In this document: positions 1-12,500 of the stretch, piece by piece
Layout of the letters: each line of letters opens with the position of its first letter
Position numbering within the stretch: position 1 is the first letter of the stretch
Source: Centropus unirufus
Lineage: Eukaryota > Chordata > Aves > Cuculiformes > Centropidae
DNA length: 64,000 nt
Assembly: GCA_013397695.1 (NCBI GenBank)
Contig: VYZI01000049.1
Coordinates: 2,592,862 to 2,656,861, forward strand
Reading direction: 5' to 3'
Position numbers and translations under genes: made by a program
The notes under the pieces: model-generated
The model's database searches: none
Told to the model about the DNA's origin: nothing
What the model saw: only the letters and a program-made list of their open reading frames with translations

Positions 1-299
1 GGGATTCGAATCAAGCCCCTGTTCATATGAAAATTAAGTTGTATCATGGGGTAGTGAAGAGGCTGAGGCACATCTTAATCTCTTTTAGCTAGTGCAAGTT
101 TTCTGTTATTTGGGATTGGGTTTTTTTTTGTTATTTTGTTACTCTTATTATTTTTACAGCTTCACACAAAGGCTGTAAATAAAATAAGCGTTAGTTTGAT
201 CAATCCTGGGTTGGGTTTTAAATGTGCAGCATAGGTTCTGCCCTTACACATAGCCGTACGTACCCCTTTGACCGTTTATGAGAGGAATTACCAGTAAAG
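1..299. other. Upstream flank of KIF6, no gene seen
   Basis: AT-rich flank with a T-run around 121-130 and no open frame of interest. It turns abruptly into the GC-rich promoter at about 300. No CCAAT or TATA element at a convincing distance was noticed. In mammals DAAM2 lies on the far side of the KIF6 promoter (established synteny), but none of it is visible here. Confidence 0.6.
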
Positions 300-423
300 C
301 CCACGCTGGCAGTCACCCCCCCTCGCGGCCCCCTCCTCCTCTTCCAAGCGCCGACGGGGACCCCCGGAGCCGCCCGCCGCAGCGGCCCGGGGGCGGCGGG
401 GCGGGCCGCGGGCCGTGCCTACC

Positions 424-436
424 GTTGCTAGGCGAG
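424..436 (+). promoter_or_regulatory. Candidate RFX X-box
   Basis: The sequence GTTGCTAGGCGAG resembles the X-box bound by RFX factors, two half-sites of the form GTNRCC and RGYAAC with a short spacer. The left half matches 5 of 6 positions and the right half 4 of 6. It sits 36 bases before the ATG, in the position usual for X-boxes of ciliary genes. KIF6 is a motile-cilium motor, so RFX2/RFX3 control would be expected; binding here is an inference. Confidence 0.45.
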
Positions 437-471
437 CGGCGCCGCCGGTGCCCCGGGCTCGGCGGGCAGCG

Positions 472-537
472 ATGCTGCAGGAAACGATCCGGGTGTTCGC
501 GCGGGTGAAGCCGCTGGGGAGGCGGCAGCAGGCGGGG
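472..537 (+). CDS. KIF6: KIF6 exon 1 (coding part), residues 1-22
   Basis: Begins with ATG in a moderate Kozak context and encodes MLQETIRVFARVKPLGRRQQ followed by AG. FARVKP is the conserved first beta strand of kinesin motors. The donor is GTAGGA at 538, phase 0. The length equals the human first coding exon. The 5' untranslated part lies in the CpG island upstream but its start is not determinable. Confidence 0.93.
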
Positions 538-3500
538 GTAGGAGGGGAGGCAGCTGCTGTGCGGGATCGGGGGGGAGTGGGGCGAGCCAGAGGGCGAGCT
601 GAGGGCTTGCGAGAGGCGCGGGGGGGCGGGCAGCGGCCGCGACCTCCCCTCCAAAAGCCCCTGTCGGCTCCTGAGAGGGAAAGGGCTCCTGCGTGGTGCG
701 GGGCACAGAGCCACAGCCCTGCGCGGTGCCTTAGGAAGTCGCTAAACCCACCGAGTACCGGAGCTTGGCTGTAGTTATTGGGGGAGGGAGCGAGAAACTT
801 CTGCGTAGTTGTCAGGGGAAAGCTCCACGGGAGAAACACGGGATGCTGCTCCCTGGGTTTATCCAGTTCAGCGCTGTTCTGGACGTGGGAGAGGAACGTG
901 CGACTCCCAGTATTTAGCTGTGCTTGTCAGGGGTAATAAAGATAAGGAAAGCGTTCCTCAGAAGTCATGCATTTAGGTCTCTTCGCTGTCTTCTTGTTTC
1001 AAACCATCTCTACTCACCCTGTCATAGCCTTTCCTAATACACTCTTCCAGAGTTTTGGAGGTGTATGCAATGGGGGCTCTGCTTTTTTTTTTTGTTGTTG
1101 TTTTTTAATAACAGCTCAGGTATTAAAGCGATTTGGTAAGCAAGTTATGTCAAAAAGCTTGTGTTTCTGCTTCAAACCTTATCGTGATGTTTACATTGTA
1201 ACAACCGATAGCGTTTGTATGCGCTTGCTCTGTTGGATGTTGAAGGAGCATGGGTCAAGGCCTTTTTGAAGTAGGCAGAACTATTCTGGTTTTCTGTGTT
1301 GTTTTGACATCCTCGTTAGCCATGGTACACAATGAAATATATGTGTATGTGAATATATTCTTCAGGTAGTTATTGGTGCAAAGCTCACGTGTTCGACTCA
1401 GAGTTTATGCTCTTTTATGGGTAAAGTTATTTTCTTCATTCATATCCATGCTTATTAGATTTATTCAGTTGATGAAGATGAGAAATCTCTGTCCAGTTTG
1501 GAGATTATCGTGCCACGTGATTTAGCAGATGGGTTCATCAATAATAAACGAGAGAGTTACGAATTCAAGTAAGTAAACCCCTTATCTTTATAACTTCAGT
1601 TGGAAAAAAACAAAGCCATGATTGTAGAATGCAAATAGTTTTTAGAAACTAAAAATAAGTATCAGCAGTATCAATTAAATATTTTTACCTTTTCAATAGA
1701 AAACCTGGAGGCAACATCTTAAAATTTTGGTCATGAAGAAATCTAGATGTATAACCACCTCTAACAACTAGTTTGAGATTGTCTTTTTCCAAGTCAAATA
1801 ATCTTTAATTTTTTATATTATCAAGTCAAGTAAATTTGTTGTTCTATGTTACTAAACAACAACAAAAAAAAGGAGCCCCAGATAAACATCTGCAGCTCAG
1901 GCTGATGTCATTTTACATCAGTTAACTAAATCTGTTCTTCTTGGGAAGAGAGGAGCTGCCGTTTCCAAATAGATTAATATTCAAAAGTAGCTTAGGTCAC
2001 AGGTGCCCAAGCCAGCTGTCATGAATGCTGATATTTTTTACTGGCTTCATGATTTATTAAAAAGTTTGCAGAAATGAATTTTGAGAAACAGTATGTCTTA
2101 TTCTTTCTAAAATAATGCAAAAATAATGCTATGGAACAAATATTTATTTTTCCCTCATGAATCTCTTATTTTCAGCAGTCTATCTCTCCCGGTTATGCCA
2201 CATGTTATTCTCCTTTGTTCTTCCTTTCTTATATGGGAATCAAATATAATTATTTGAATGACTTGACTGATTAAGGGCTTGCAGGATAAAATATGCAGTC
2301 TGACATCAAAAAAAACCCCAAACAAACAGAGAATGTGCCTGTAACACTTTTTATTTCACAAATTAAGAAAATCAACTACTATCACCTTCATAATAGTTCT
2401 CTCTGAGTTGACACTCAGCTAAATACAATACTGCCAACATTCAAGGCAGGTCATTTTCTGAAAGGCTGTTGAGGATTTCCATCTTCTTTCCTTTCACACC
2501 TTCTACTGAGAAAAAAATGGCTTCCTTTAAGCACTTTAGGAAGTAGTAAAAATCTCAGGGAGCCAGGTCTGAAAAATAGGTTTGGTGCTCAAGCACAGTG
2601 AGGTTCTTATTAGCTCAAAATGCTTTGCAGACAAAGAATTGTGGGCTGGTGCATTGTCTTGTTCCAAAATCCACCAATTTCTCTATCTTTCTGGAAGTTT
2701 CCTTCTCACATGTTCATGGGATCTCATCAAGACTTCAACCTTATACTATTGATTTACTGTCTGGCTGCTGGGAACCTATTCTGCCATCACAATACATTGG
2801 ATATCAAAGAAAAGAATCAACATGGCTTTGAACTTCAAATGACTCGTGCTTTTTCTGGTCTTGGATATGCTGCTGACTGGTTCATTCTCCATGTGTTGCA
2901 AAATATTCAAATACAAGTCCTTGCCATGTTCTTTTTGTTCATCTGTCAGCATTTTTGGTAGCATCTCTGCACAAGCCTTTTTTATGTACAGCTCTTCCAT
3001 TAGAAACTGTTGAACAATTTCCCTATCCAAATGAACTTTCTCAACTAGTGTTTGAACACCCAACATTCTGTCTTTTCAAATTATAGCTCACACTTTTTCT
3101 ATGTTTCAAATTACATCCCACAACTTTTTCAATAACTGCTGTACTGCGCAGTCTTTATAATCAGCATCTTTCATGCTTTCTCTGCCTTCCTTCTCTGCCT
3201 TTAAAAATCTAAGCGATTTTTATCATTTGTGCCATTCAAAAATGCATGCACAAGACAGGTAATCTTCACTCTAAGACTCAGTAACTGAAATGTGTTCATC
3301 ACAGTTTTCTTCAGTTTTGCAAGGAACTTGATGTTAATATAGTGTTTGCGCACTGACTTTCCAATGGTAAAAAAAGTCTATATCCGAACACGTTCACTCA
3401 TACTCAGTGAAGCAACCAAGTGGAACTTTGTCTCATTGTGACAGGTTAGAAAATGTTCTATAAGCATCTCTTTGTCCCTCCCCGCCCACTCTTGGCTCCT

Positions 3501-6500
3501 GAATTCATTTTTTTTGTGTGTGTTGGACGTTGTATACGCCTGTATACTTTGTGCACCACATTTTTCTGTGACGTTGTACACGCTGCATAGCCCCTTGTGG
3601 TCCATGGTGCCTTTCTCTTTACCTGATGTCCATAGTGCTCTTCTACATAACCCACAAAGTCCTATGTGAGTATAAAGTTCCAGATAAGAGGGATAATACA
3701 GCAGGGCACAAGCAGTCCAGGGGGATTCTGGATTGTATTAACGACAAATTCCTAACATATGGCTAAATAGCCAATGACAGGAGAAGCTCTGCTCCATGTC
3801 TGATTTGCAGACAGGGAAGAACTGATCAGAGATGTGAAACCTCAGGGTAGCTTTGGCTTCAGTGGCTGTGAGACAGTGAAATGGAGGATCCTGAGGGACT
3901 GGAGAAATGCCAAAGGCAGGATCACCACCCTGGACTTAGTAGAGCAGACTTTGGCCTCTTCAGGGACCTCCTTGAAATAATCTTTGAGATACAGGCCTGA
4001 AGAAAAGCCCAGGAGAGCTGGCTAATTTTCAAGAATCGCTTCCTCCAAGCTGGAGAATAGTCAAGCCTGATGAGGAGGAAGTAATGAACAGGTAGCAGGA
4101 GGCCTGCATCGATGAGCAGGTAGCTCCTGCCTAAAAGCAAACATAAAAACAAAGTAAGTGTGCAAGAGGTAGTAGCAGGATCAGGTGACCCTGGCATGTT
4201 GTCTGCAAAATGGAATCAGGAATGCCTAGATAAGCGCTAAGCGTCAGAAATGAGCTGAGCTGCTGGGCTCAGAGCGTTGTCAGTTGCCAGTCACTAGTGG
4301 TGTAATTAATACTGCGATTCAATACTGTTTAGCATTAATGACTTGGATGATGAGACTACTTGAAGCTTCAGTGGGTTCACAGAAGATATGAAACTGGGAG
4401 GAGCTGTTGGCACACTAGATAGTTGTCCTGTGGTTTAGAGGGACCGGAAGAGGCTGAAGAAATAGGCCAATAGGAACCTCATGAAGTTCCACAGAGCAAA
4501 ATGCAAAGTCCTGCTCCTCGTGCATAATAACCAAGACAGGCTCAGTGTTGACTAAAATCAGATTAGCAAAAAGGACCTGAAGTAGTGATAGACAAAATGG
4601 TAAACACGAGTCAGCAATGCACCCTTTGCAGCAAAGGCCAACACCCTCTAGGCTACATTATACAGAGTGTCACCAGCAGGAAAAGCAAGCTGATTCTTCC
4701 ATTCTAGTCACTACCAGTGAGAACACATCTGGAGTTCTGTGTCTGGCTCTGGGCCTCAGCAAACAAATAGATGTTTGAAGAACTGGAGTATCTGACGTGG
4801 GAGGAGAGGCTGAGCAACCTGGGGCTGTTTATCCTGGAAAAGAGAAGGCCCAAGGGCGTCTTATCAAAGTGTATAACACCTGAAGGGGAAGGAGGGACTA
4901 AAGAAGATGGAATCAGATGCTTCTCAGTGGTGCCCAGTGACAGGACAAGAGTTAGTGGGCACAAATTGAAATAAAGTACGTAGAAAGAAAACTTCTTTAC
5001 TGTGGTGTGGTCAAATGCTGGAACAGGTAGCCCAGAGAAGCTGTGGAGCCTCCATGTGTGGAGACACTTAAAACATGACTATACAGACCCCTGCTTTATC
5101 TGACCCTCTTCTGACTAGGGGAGTCTGGTGGGGTGGAGCAGATGGTTCCTCCCAGCCTGAAGTATTCTTTGATTCTGTAAGACAAATACAGTTACTTTAT
5201 ATAGGAAGCAACAAAACTGAGATTGAATTAAATATCTCCTTGGGACTTACACTCACTGTGCAGCAGAATGAAGAAAGTAGTTAGGAAAAAATGGGAGCTT
5301 GGCTATACTGGTGGGACGCTGTATTTGGTTATAGTGTAATCTATTTATCCAGGTTTCAGTGTGGTGCCAGTTACAAACACTGATTCTCTTGATAGATTTA
5401 AAATACGATTTATTTTTTTCCGAGCCACATCATTTTATCAGAGGATTTTATTGTACAGATCTTGTCAAAGCAGCACTGTGTAAAGCCTATTTATGTACAA
5501 TAGCACAACAGCACGCTGTGGTTAAGACTACAGGGAAAACATTGTACTAAGTTATGTAAGCCTAATGATGTAAACATTGACTATTAAAAACACAAACAAA
5601 ATGTATGAATCAAGTAGTGTTTTAAGATTCTGAGGAATGATTATTTGCTTAATATTTTCAGATTTCAGAAAATTTTTGATCAAGAGGCAAAACAAGATGT
5701 GGTTTTTGACAACCTTGCCAAACCAGTAGCAGAACGGTACGTTGTTGATCTTGTGAGTAAGCAGGGTAACACAGGGTCAAAAATCGGTTTCATTGTATTA
5801 CTTGGAGGAGATCTCGCAAGGATTTGTCTTGCTGTTGTAAAAGTGGATTGATGTTTTAATTTTCTAAATCCTGACATATCTAAACCTTGGAGATATGCAA
5901 TAATGCCCTGAGAATTTCATGTATGGGAAGTTTCCATTATTAACCACAAAAACAACACCGCTACTGTTTTTTTGTTGCATTGGCATAAAACCCCATGCTA
6001 ATTAGGCCTTTTGTCTATAATATAAGCTCACTTAATTTAGAAAATTATTCCCCATATGGTTCCATGAAGAGGTAAACTTAATGGAAATCTTAATCCGCCT
6101 GTTTAGTTTTCAGTGAGTTTGGGACACTCATGAATTAATACCTGTGGAGATATTCTCATATTTTGCCCTTATTATTTTTGTCTTAATCTGTAGAGCAGTG
6201 ATTTTGGTGCTGTTTTTGTTTTTTTCCTCCATGTAATAATTGAACAATGTTCATATTTTAGAGTTTGCATGGAGACAAGCATTTAAGACTGATGTACAAG
6301 CCCTCTTCATTCATTTCATGGATTGAATACCACTCTGAACTGGTTGGATTTTTTCTTATGCCTTTTTGTTTCCTCAGCTTATGTCCACAGTGCTGAAGTT
6401 AGTATTGGTTTTAGTGGGGAAAAAATCCCACACAGGAGGAAGGAGAATTTCTGCATAGTATTTATTTATCTAACTTACTGCTCAGAACCCAGACTGGTAG

Positions 6501-9500
6501 TGAGTTGGGATGTCATTGTCTGACCCATCAATTGGTTTAAGCTGTGATTCTGCAGGTTGCCCTTCAGCCTATTGCACTACATCATGTTTTGCATGGTAGG
6601 CGAACAGATATCCTCACTTGGACGCTTAGTCTCTCTCAAGTTGTCACTTGAAAATGTTATAAAAATATACTAAGCTCTTCACAATTTTATTTTCTTGATT
6701 TTCCCCTCTATTATCTTCTTTAAAATCCTCCATAAAGCAGGAGGGTAATTGACAGTGAAAATGAAGAGCCCATAAATTTGTAACTTCTCTAGAATGAGTT
6801 AAATATGCTTTATAAAAATAAGTTATGTTCTAGTTTCATCCAAAAGAGATATATTTGCTTGTCTGACTTTATAACATAGAGCTTCAGGTTAACTCATTTA
6901 CTTAACTTTTAATGTGTCTGAATTTCATGGTAACCACAGACAAACACTTCTGTATCTTATTTGGCTGCGCTTGAAAAAAGAAGGGTTAAAACTCTCATTG
7001 GTGCATACTATGGATTGAATTATACTCAACAAAACCTCAAAGTATGAAAGCTAACAAGTAACAGACTGACTGACTTTTTTTCTTTGGAATCTTTGGCCTA
7101 AAAATGGAAAAGTTTTCCAGTTAAATAATTCACCTATAAGATGCTCTAATAAACAGGAAGTGGTATGGTTTTTCTTTGTTTCAGTGTTGGTTGATACAAG
7201 ATTTTGATGCATCGATTTGCTTCATTATGTAGAGTATAGGTTTGATTTTTAGAGGTTTTAAAATGCTTAAATGCTATTAAAATCAGTAGTGTTTAGGCAT
7301 ACATTTATCTCCAAATAGCTGAGTCTTTGACACTAACATTGATTAATAACATCATTCTTAACTGATTAACATAATTCTTAAAGATTATCTTTATTCTGAG
7401 TGCTATAATGTATTAAAGCTTGTCTTCTAACTGATGTTTTCATTTCTACTGACAATATTAAAAGATAATATACCTTGTGTTCTTATAGAAGAATAGGCAG
7501 TACCTGAAACATGTTCTTGTTTCTCATCCTTTTGCTTAATTTTTACAAAAAATCTGGATTTCAAAATGTCAACATTCTCTTGCAGGGAAAGGCGGTTGAA
7601 AATGCACTCATTTCAGTTGCTGGAGTCACTTTGGTAGGAGAACAGTTTTTAGCTGTGCATGGCCAGGGAAAAGAAAGTAGCAGAAAAGCATCAATGAAAT
7701 AGTTCAGTGACATTTTGAGGCTTTTTGCCATGCATACTTAGTCATGAGAAAATTCAGTTAGACTTAAATGCTCAGAAAAAAAAATAAATCCTGGGCATTT
7801 TTTAAACTAAAACCAGCAATGCAGTGTTCAGGATTCTAAAATCTTTCTTGTTTGTTCTTGGATGGATGCAACGTTTTTTTCTTTCTTTTCAAGTATGCTT
7901 TCTTTGATGTTGGGCCACTACTTTTCTCTCATTAAGTCCAGTTACATTGTCATCTTGCCTGTGGTTTCAGAGGCACCAGACATTAGTTCATTTAATTTGC
8001 TTCTTCAGTCAAAAGTGGCAGCCTCTGCAAACCATTATAAGCATGTGATTTGCTTGATTTTTTTAAAATGTTCTTTTGTTAACATTTAAGTCATCTCTTA
8101 CTTGGTTTCTTTGTATAAAATNNNNNNNNNNNNNNNNNNNNNNNNNNNNNNNNNNNNNNNNNNNNNNNNNNNNNNNNNNNNNNNNTTTTGTCAAAAAACA
8201 AACAATAAATAATCTTTTTATATTTTGGTATCAATTGAGCATTGCTATAGTCTAACAGCTGGACAAGTTTACTCTTACAATGATAAAAATATCAGTGTTG
8301 TGGTGAATACAACCAGAAATTACGTAGAAAATCTCATTGCTTTGGATTTGGTTTTGCTTTCAGTTCTAATATGGCAAATTTTTTGTCTTGATTTATTAAA
8401 AAATAATTTTGAAAATCTTTTCTCTTCAAATGTATCATGACAATAAGAATCAGCTTAGCTGTTTATGAATCTAATGGCAATTACCTATGGGTTTTTGAAA
8501 GACCTCGTAGCCTTTGGGATCATACTCCCATGGCAGCAGATTTTAGTTTCTTCTTGTGTGCTGTGTTTATCCTAAGAATTAGCATTTGAAATACATGAAC
8601 TACTTCCCTTTACTCTGTTCTGTTTTCTTCTGCTTATTCTTACAGAAAATGTAGTCAAAATATTTTGTAGAACAGCATCATTATAATCTTGATTACATTT
8701 TGTAACATCCCTCTTTCCAGTTTTAGAAAATATTTTACCAGCAATTGAAAATGTTTGGAAAACATATTTACACCATTAGATTTCCTTGTGATACAAAGCC
8801 ACAGGATGTAGACTAAACATCCTAATAGGATATTTCTAGCTTTACTGAATTTGCTCATAGCAATTCAGTGACCGTTATTAGCTTTTCTGATACATATTGT
8901 TGTCTTCCTATTTAATTTTGTGAATACGGTGATATAATAAAAGTGTTTGAAGCTGATGGTTTGGGGCTTGTTTGGGGCTTTTAGGCTTTTTTTTTTTTTT
9001 AGTTTTGTGGGTTGGCTTTTTTCCCTATCTCAAATTAACAGCTCAAAGATTTGTGTTTTATTATGTATTCAAAGAAAATAAAAGATATACACCTTGTGTC
9101 AAACTTAGGAAATTTCAGTAGTTTGTATATGGATGCTAATTTTCTCTCAAACTGTGCTCTTTTTGACCATCTAAGGTTGAGCAATGCTGAAAATTCTTCA
9201 ATAGGATTGTGAACTAATAATCACTCAATTTTGAAATCTGACTTAGTTTACAAGGTTTTGTAATAATTAATTATATTTCTTACAGATAGAATGTTGAATG
9301 TTCTTACGCTGGCTCTTGGTATTCTACATAGGTTTTGTTCACCAGTTGCTGAGACAAGATTTCCATGGTTGTCTATAATACCTTCAATATAAAAAACTGT
9401 AGAATTGGGTTCTTATTATTTCTTTGTCTTTTTCATAATGAAGTTTGGAATAATACAAAAAGAATCAGAGCACTCTGTCTTCCCTGAAGAATACTGTCAT

Positions 9501-12500
9501 ATTGATGGTTGTAAAACTTACTCTATTATTCTAGTCTGAAATAGAGCAGAGTTGGTAGTGTTAGCGTGTTCTCAGGGACTGAATGATTCTTCTGCTGAAG
9601 ATTCCATTTGAATTATGCCTACTGTTAACAAATTAGAATAATGAGGTCAGAAGGGACCTCTGTAGGTCATCTGGTCCAACCTCCAGCTAGCTTCAAGATC
9701 CGGTCAGGTTGCTCAGGCCCTTGTCTAGTAGGGCTTTAATAATGTTCAAAGATGGAGATTCCATAACCCATCCAGGCACCTGTTCCAGGGCTTACCTACT
9801 CACTGTGAAGGACGTTTTCCTTATACCCACTTGAAATTTCCCCTCTTGCAAATCGTGACCACTTCCTTTTGTCCTACCACTGTAGGCCTCTGAGAAGAGT
9901 CTATATCTGTAACAATCCTTTGCACTGTAGAAGGTGGTAGTTTGGTACATGTATAGCTTTCTCTTCTGTGAGTTGATAAAAACCAGCTCCATTGGCCTTC
10001 GCTTGTGTGTAATGTACTCCAGGGTGAACGAACTTAGCTCTGCCAAGACTCACTCCAGTTTATAGCATCCTTCTTCTACTGAAGATTCCAAAATTGGGCA
10101 CAGAACTCAAGGGGGAGAGTTTGATTTATATTTTTTTTTAAATTTGGGAGGTAATTGTTGTGTTTGATTTAGCAAAACTGGTGTAACAGCAGAGGAAGCA
10201 GAGTTCTTCGTTATACTTAGACCGGAGCCTGCCTGCAGACACATTAACCATGAGCACAGAAACAAATGAAAACTTCTGTGTCCATAAACTCAAAATAGAA
10301 CAAATTATCTTCACTGGAAATTAAAAAAAAAATGCAGTCTGAAAAACCAACCACAATAAAACAACCTCAGGCTGCTTTCAAACTCTGCTGCCACTGGGCT
10401 TAATACCAGTATTTATATTGTCTCAACATTCAAGGACAAAGTACTGAATGATCATTTAAACTGTAGTAACTATCTATAAATTGTCTAGGTCTCATTGAGT
10501 ATTTTCTCATTGAGGAATGTTAAGCACTTGTGAAGATAATTTATCTATCAATTTAAGTGGAATTGCCTGCATGACTTAGAATTCTGTGTCACACCCTTTA
10601 GGAACTGGACATGTTTCAGGCATGAGGCAAGTCAGTTGGGTGACTGAAAATGCCAGTACACAACTCTGTAACAGACATTTATTGAAATAGGGATCTAAAA
10701 TAATTGTTAGATTAAAAGTTGATTTCTCACTGTGCCCGATTTTAAATCACTACTAATTACAAATAAATTAATGAGTGTACATTAATATATAAATAAGTGA
10801 GAAAATTTGAGGGGGAAAAACATGCATCCTTGCTCTCCTTTAACTACATTCATATGAATCTATATTAGAAAGAACTGTCCTATGTCTGATAATTGATAGA
10901 ATGTTGTACTGACAGCTTTTGCTTAGCAAGATTATAGGAAAGGAGGCAGAGTCTTTCTAATATAAAAAAAAAAAGGATCCACTAAAGCCCTGAGCCTGGT
11001 TTTAATTTCCCTCAGTTATATTATTGATTCTAGTAAGAGATGCTACCTCTCTCTAAACACCTATTTTTTTATATTTTTATAGAAAGCATGTTATAATTCA
11101 TTTTTCATAAAGACAGAACTTATTTTCTTGAGCCAGTATAGTTAGGTGAGCTTTTGTGAAACAGTAGTTGTGTTATGCAGTTTTAAGGTTGTGCTGAAAG
11201 TGGGCTAGTTAAGGAAATTTACTTCAGCTTGTTGCTTTTTGTAAATTATATCTCTTCTTCAAAATATCAGGAGTACTAAAAGTATTCTAACTTAATTGGG
11301 TAAGATAATTGGGTAAGATTTTTTTCTGGAGTTGATAAAGTCCTAGAAGTACTTTTGATATACTTAGATACGCTTAAATATTGTAGCATTTTTAAGCATT
11401 TACACCAGCAAAAGATCTGCACCCAATTGTCCCAGACTGTGGATCCCATATAAAACTCAGTAACATTATTGGGAAGTTGGTCATTGGCTGAAGTAACATT
11501 TGTATCATGGTCTTACTTAATGATAATTTGCAGATAGAGGGTTCTTTCTCAGTGTGTTTTCTAAACCTCTACTGATTATTTCAGTATTCTGGTTAGAAAA
11601 AATACTGAAAATATTGTTATTTCTGTCTCAAAGATTGTCTTTGTTGGAAATTTCATAGTAGTCTGTGTCATAGCTTGGAGATAAAACTTTAAAAATTTTG
11701 GCTTATCCCATCACATAATGCTAAATTATGCTGCTGTCATAATACATGGTTAAGTTTACAATAGCGCTGTGATCAAAGTAATCCTTAGTCGGCTAAGGAT
11801 TGTGTGCACAAAGTACCTCATTTGGAAAAGTTGTGTTTTCAGTTGTATGCAATATAGAAGACATATTCAATGCTTTCCTTGTGTTTAAAATATGTTGCTG
11901 ATTATCTTTTCAAGGTCAAGCACAAGCTGTTGTTTAAAAAATAAATAAACAGAAAAGCCATATTTTTTTCAGTGCTCAACCAGAAAAGAAGCGTTCAGTT
12001 CTTTGAGTGAAATGTAAAGGACGGATATTACCTTTTTCTATGTTAAAATCATCTCAAAGTAGATGTATGCATTAGATTAGAAGCTATACTGCTGAATAAA
12101 AGGATAAAGATTTAGAACTGAAATGAAACAAAACATATTCCTAAATCATGGGTTGTTTACCTGCAATTAATGTTACTATTTCATTAACATTTATATTAGC
12201 TGTTGTTACCATTTTCTTGTTGGTTCTTTTTGGTTGGTTAGTCATTTTCTTTTTTAGTCTGTCTCATGCTGACTTCCTTCAAAGGAAAGTTTTGGTTTAT
12301 AATTTTTCAATATCAATGATACCAAATTTACTAAACAGAGTTGCTTATTACATAAGTACTTGATGAATTCAGAATACTGAGAAATAATCATGATGTTTTC
12401 TCACCAATATTTTGCTTTTTAAATTGTCTTTTTTTTTAAAGTGATTACCCCAACAAGACTAAAATTCATCATGCAATACACATTTACCAGCAGCATGCAT

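Larger units (their letters stand above)
300..640 (+). promoter_or_regulatory. CpG-island promoter of KIF6
   Basis: This stretch is sharply richer in G, C and CpG than the rest of the window and surrounds the start codon at 472. It contains Sp1-type GC boxes (GGGCGG at 391-396 and GGGGCGGGC from 398). No TATA box is evident, so dispersed initiation is expected. The transcription start site cannot be fixed by eye. The island continues through coding exon 1 into the start of intron 1. Confidence 0.75.
1569..5661 (+). other. KIF6: KIF6 intron 2
   Basis: Holds a decayed mariner element (2294-3532) and, about 140 bases after it, a sense CR1 fragment (3675-5185). The remaining flanks look unique and AT-rich. 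Confidence 0.85.

Noticed and set aside
278..839. Several overlapping long open frames on both strands around the promoter
   Set aside because: They are products of the GC-rich CpG island, overlap each other, have Pro/Arg/Ala-rich random composition and match no family. Only the 22 codons from 472 are KIF6.
3540..3675. Short repeated GTATAC/GTTGTA phrases after the mariner, possibly a second element
   Set aside because: No inverted ends or family resemblance could be established; most likely flanking sequence.
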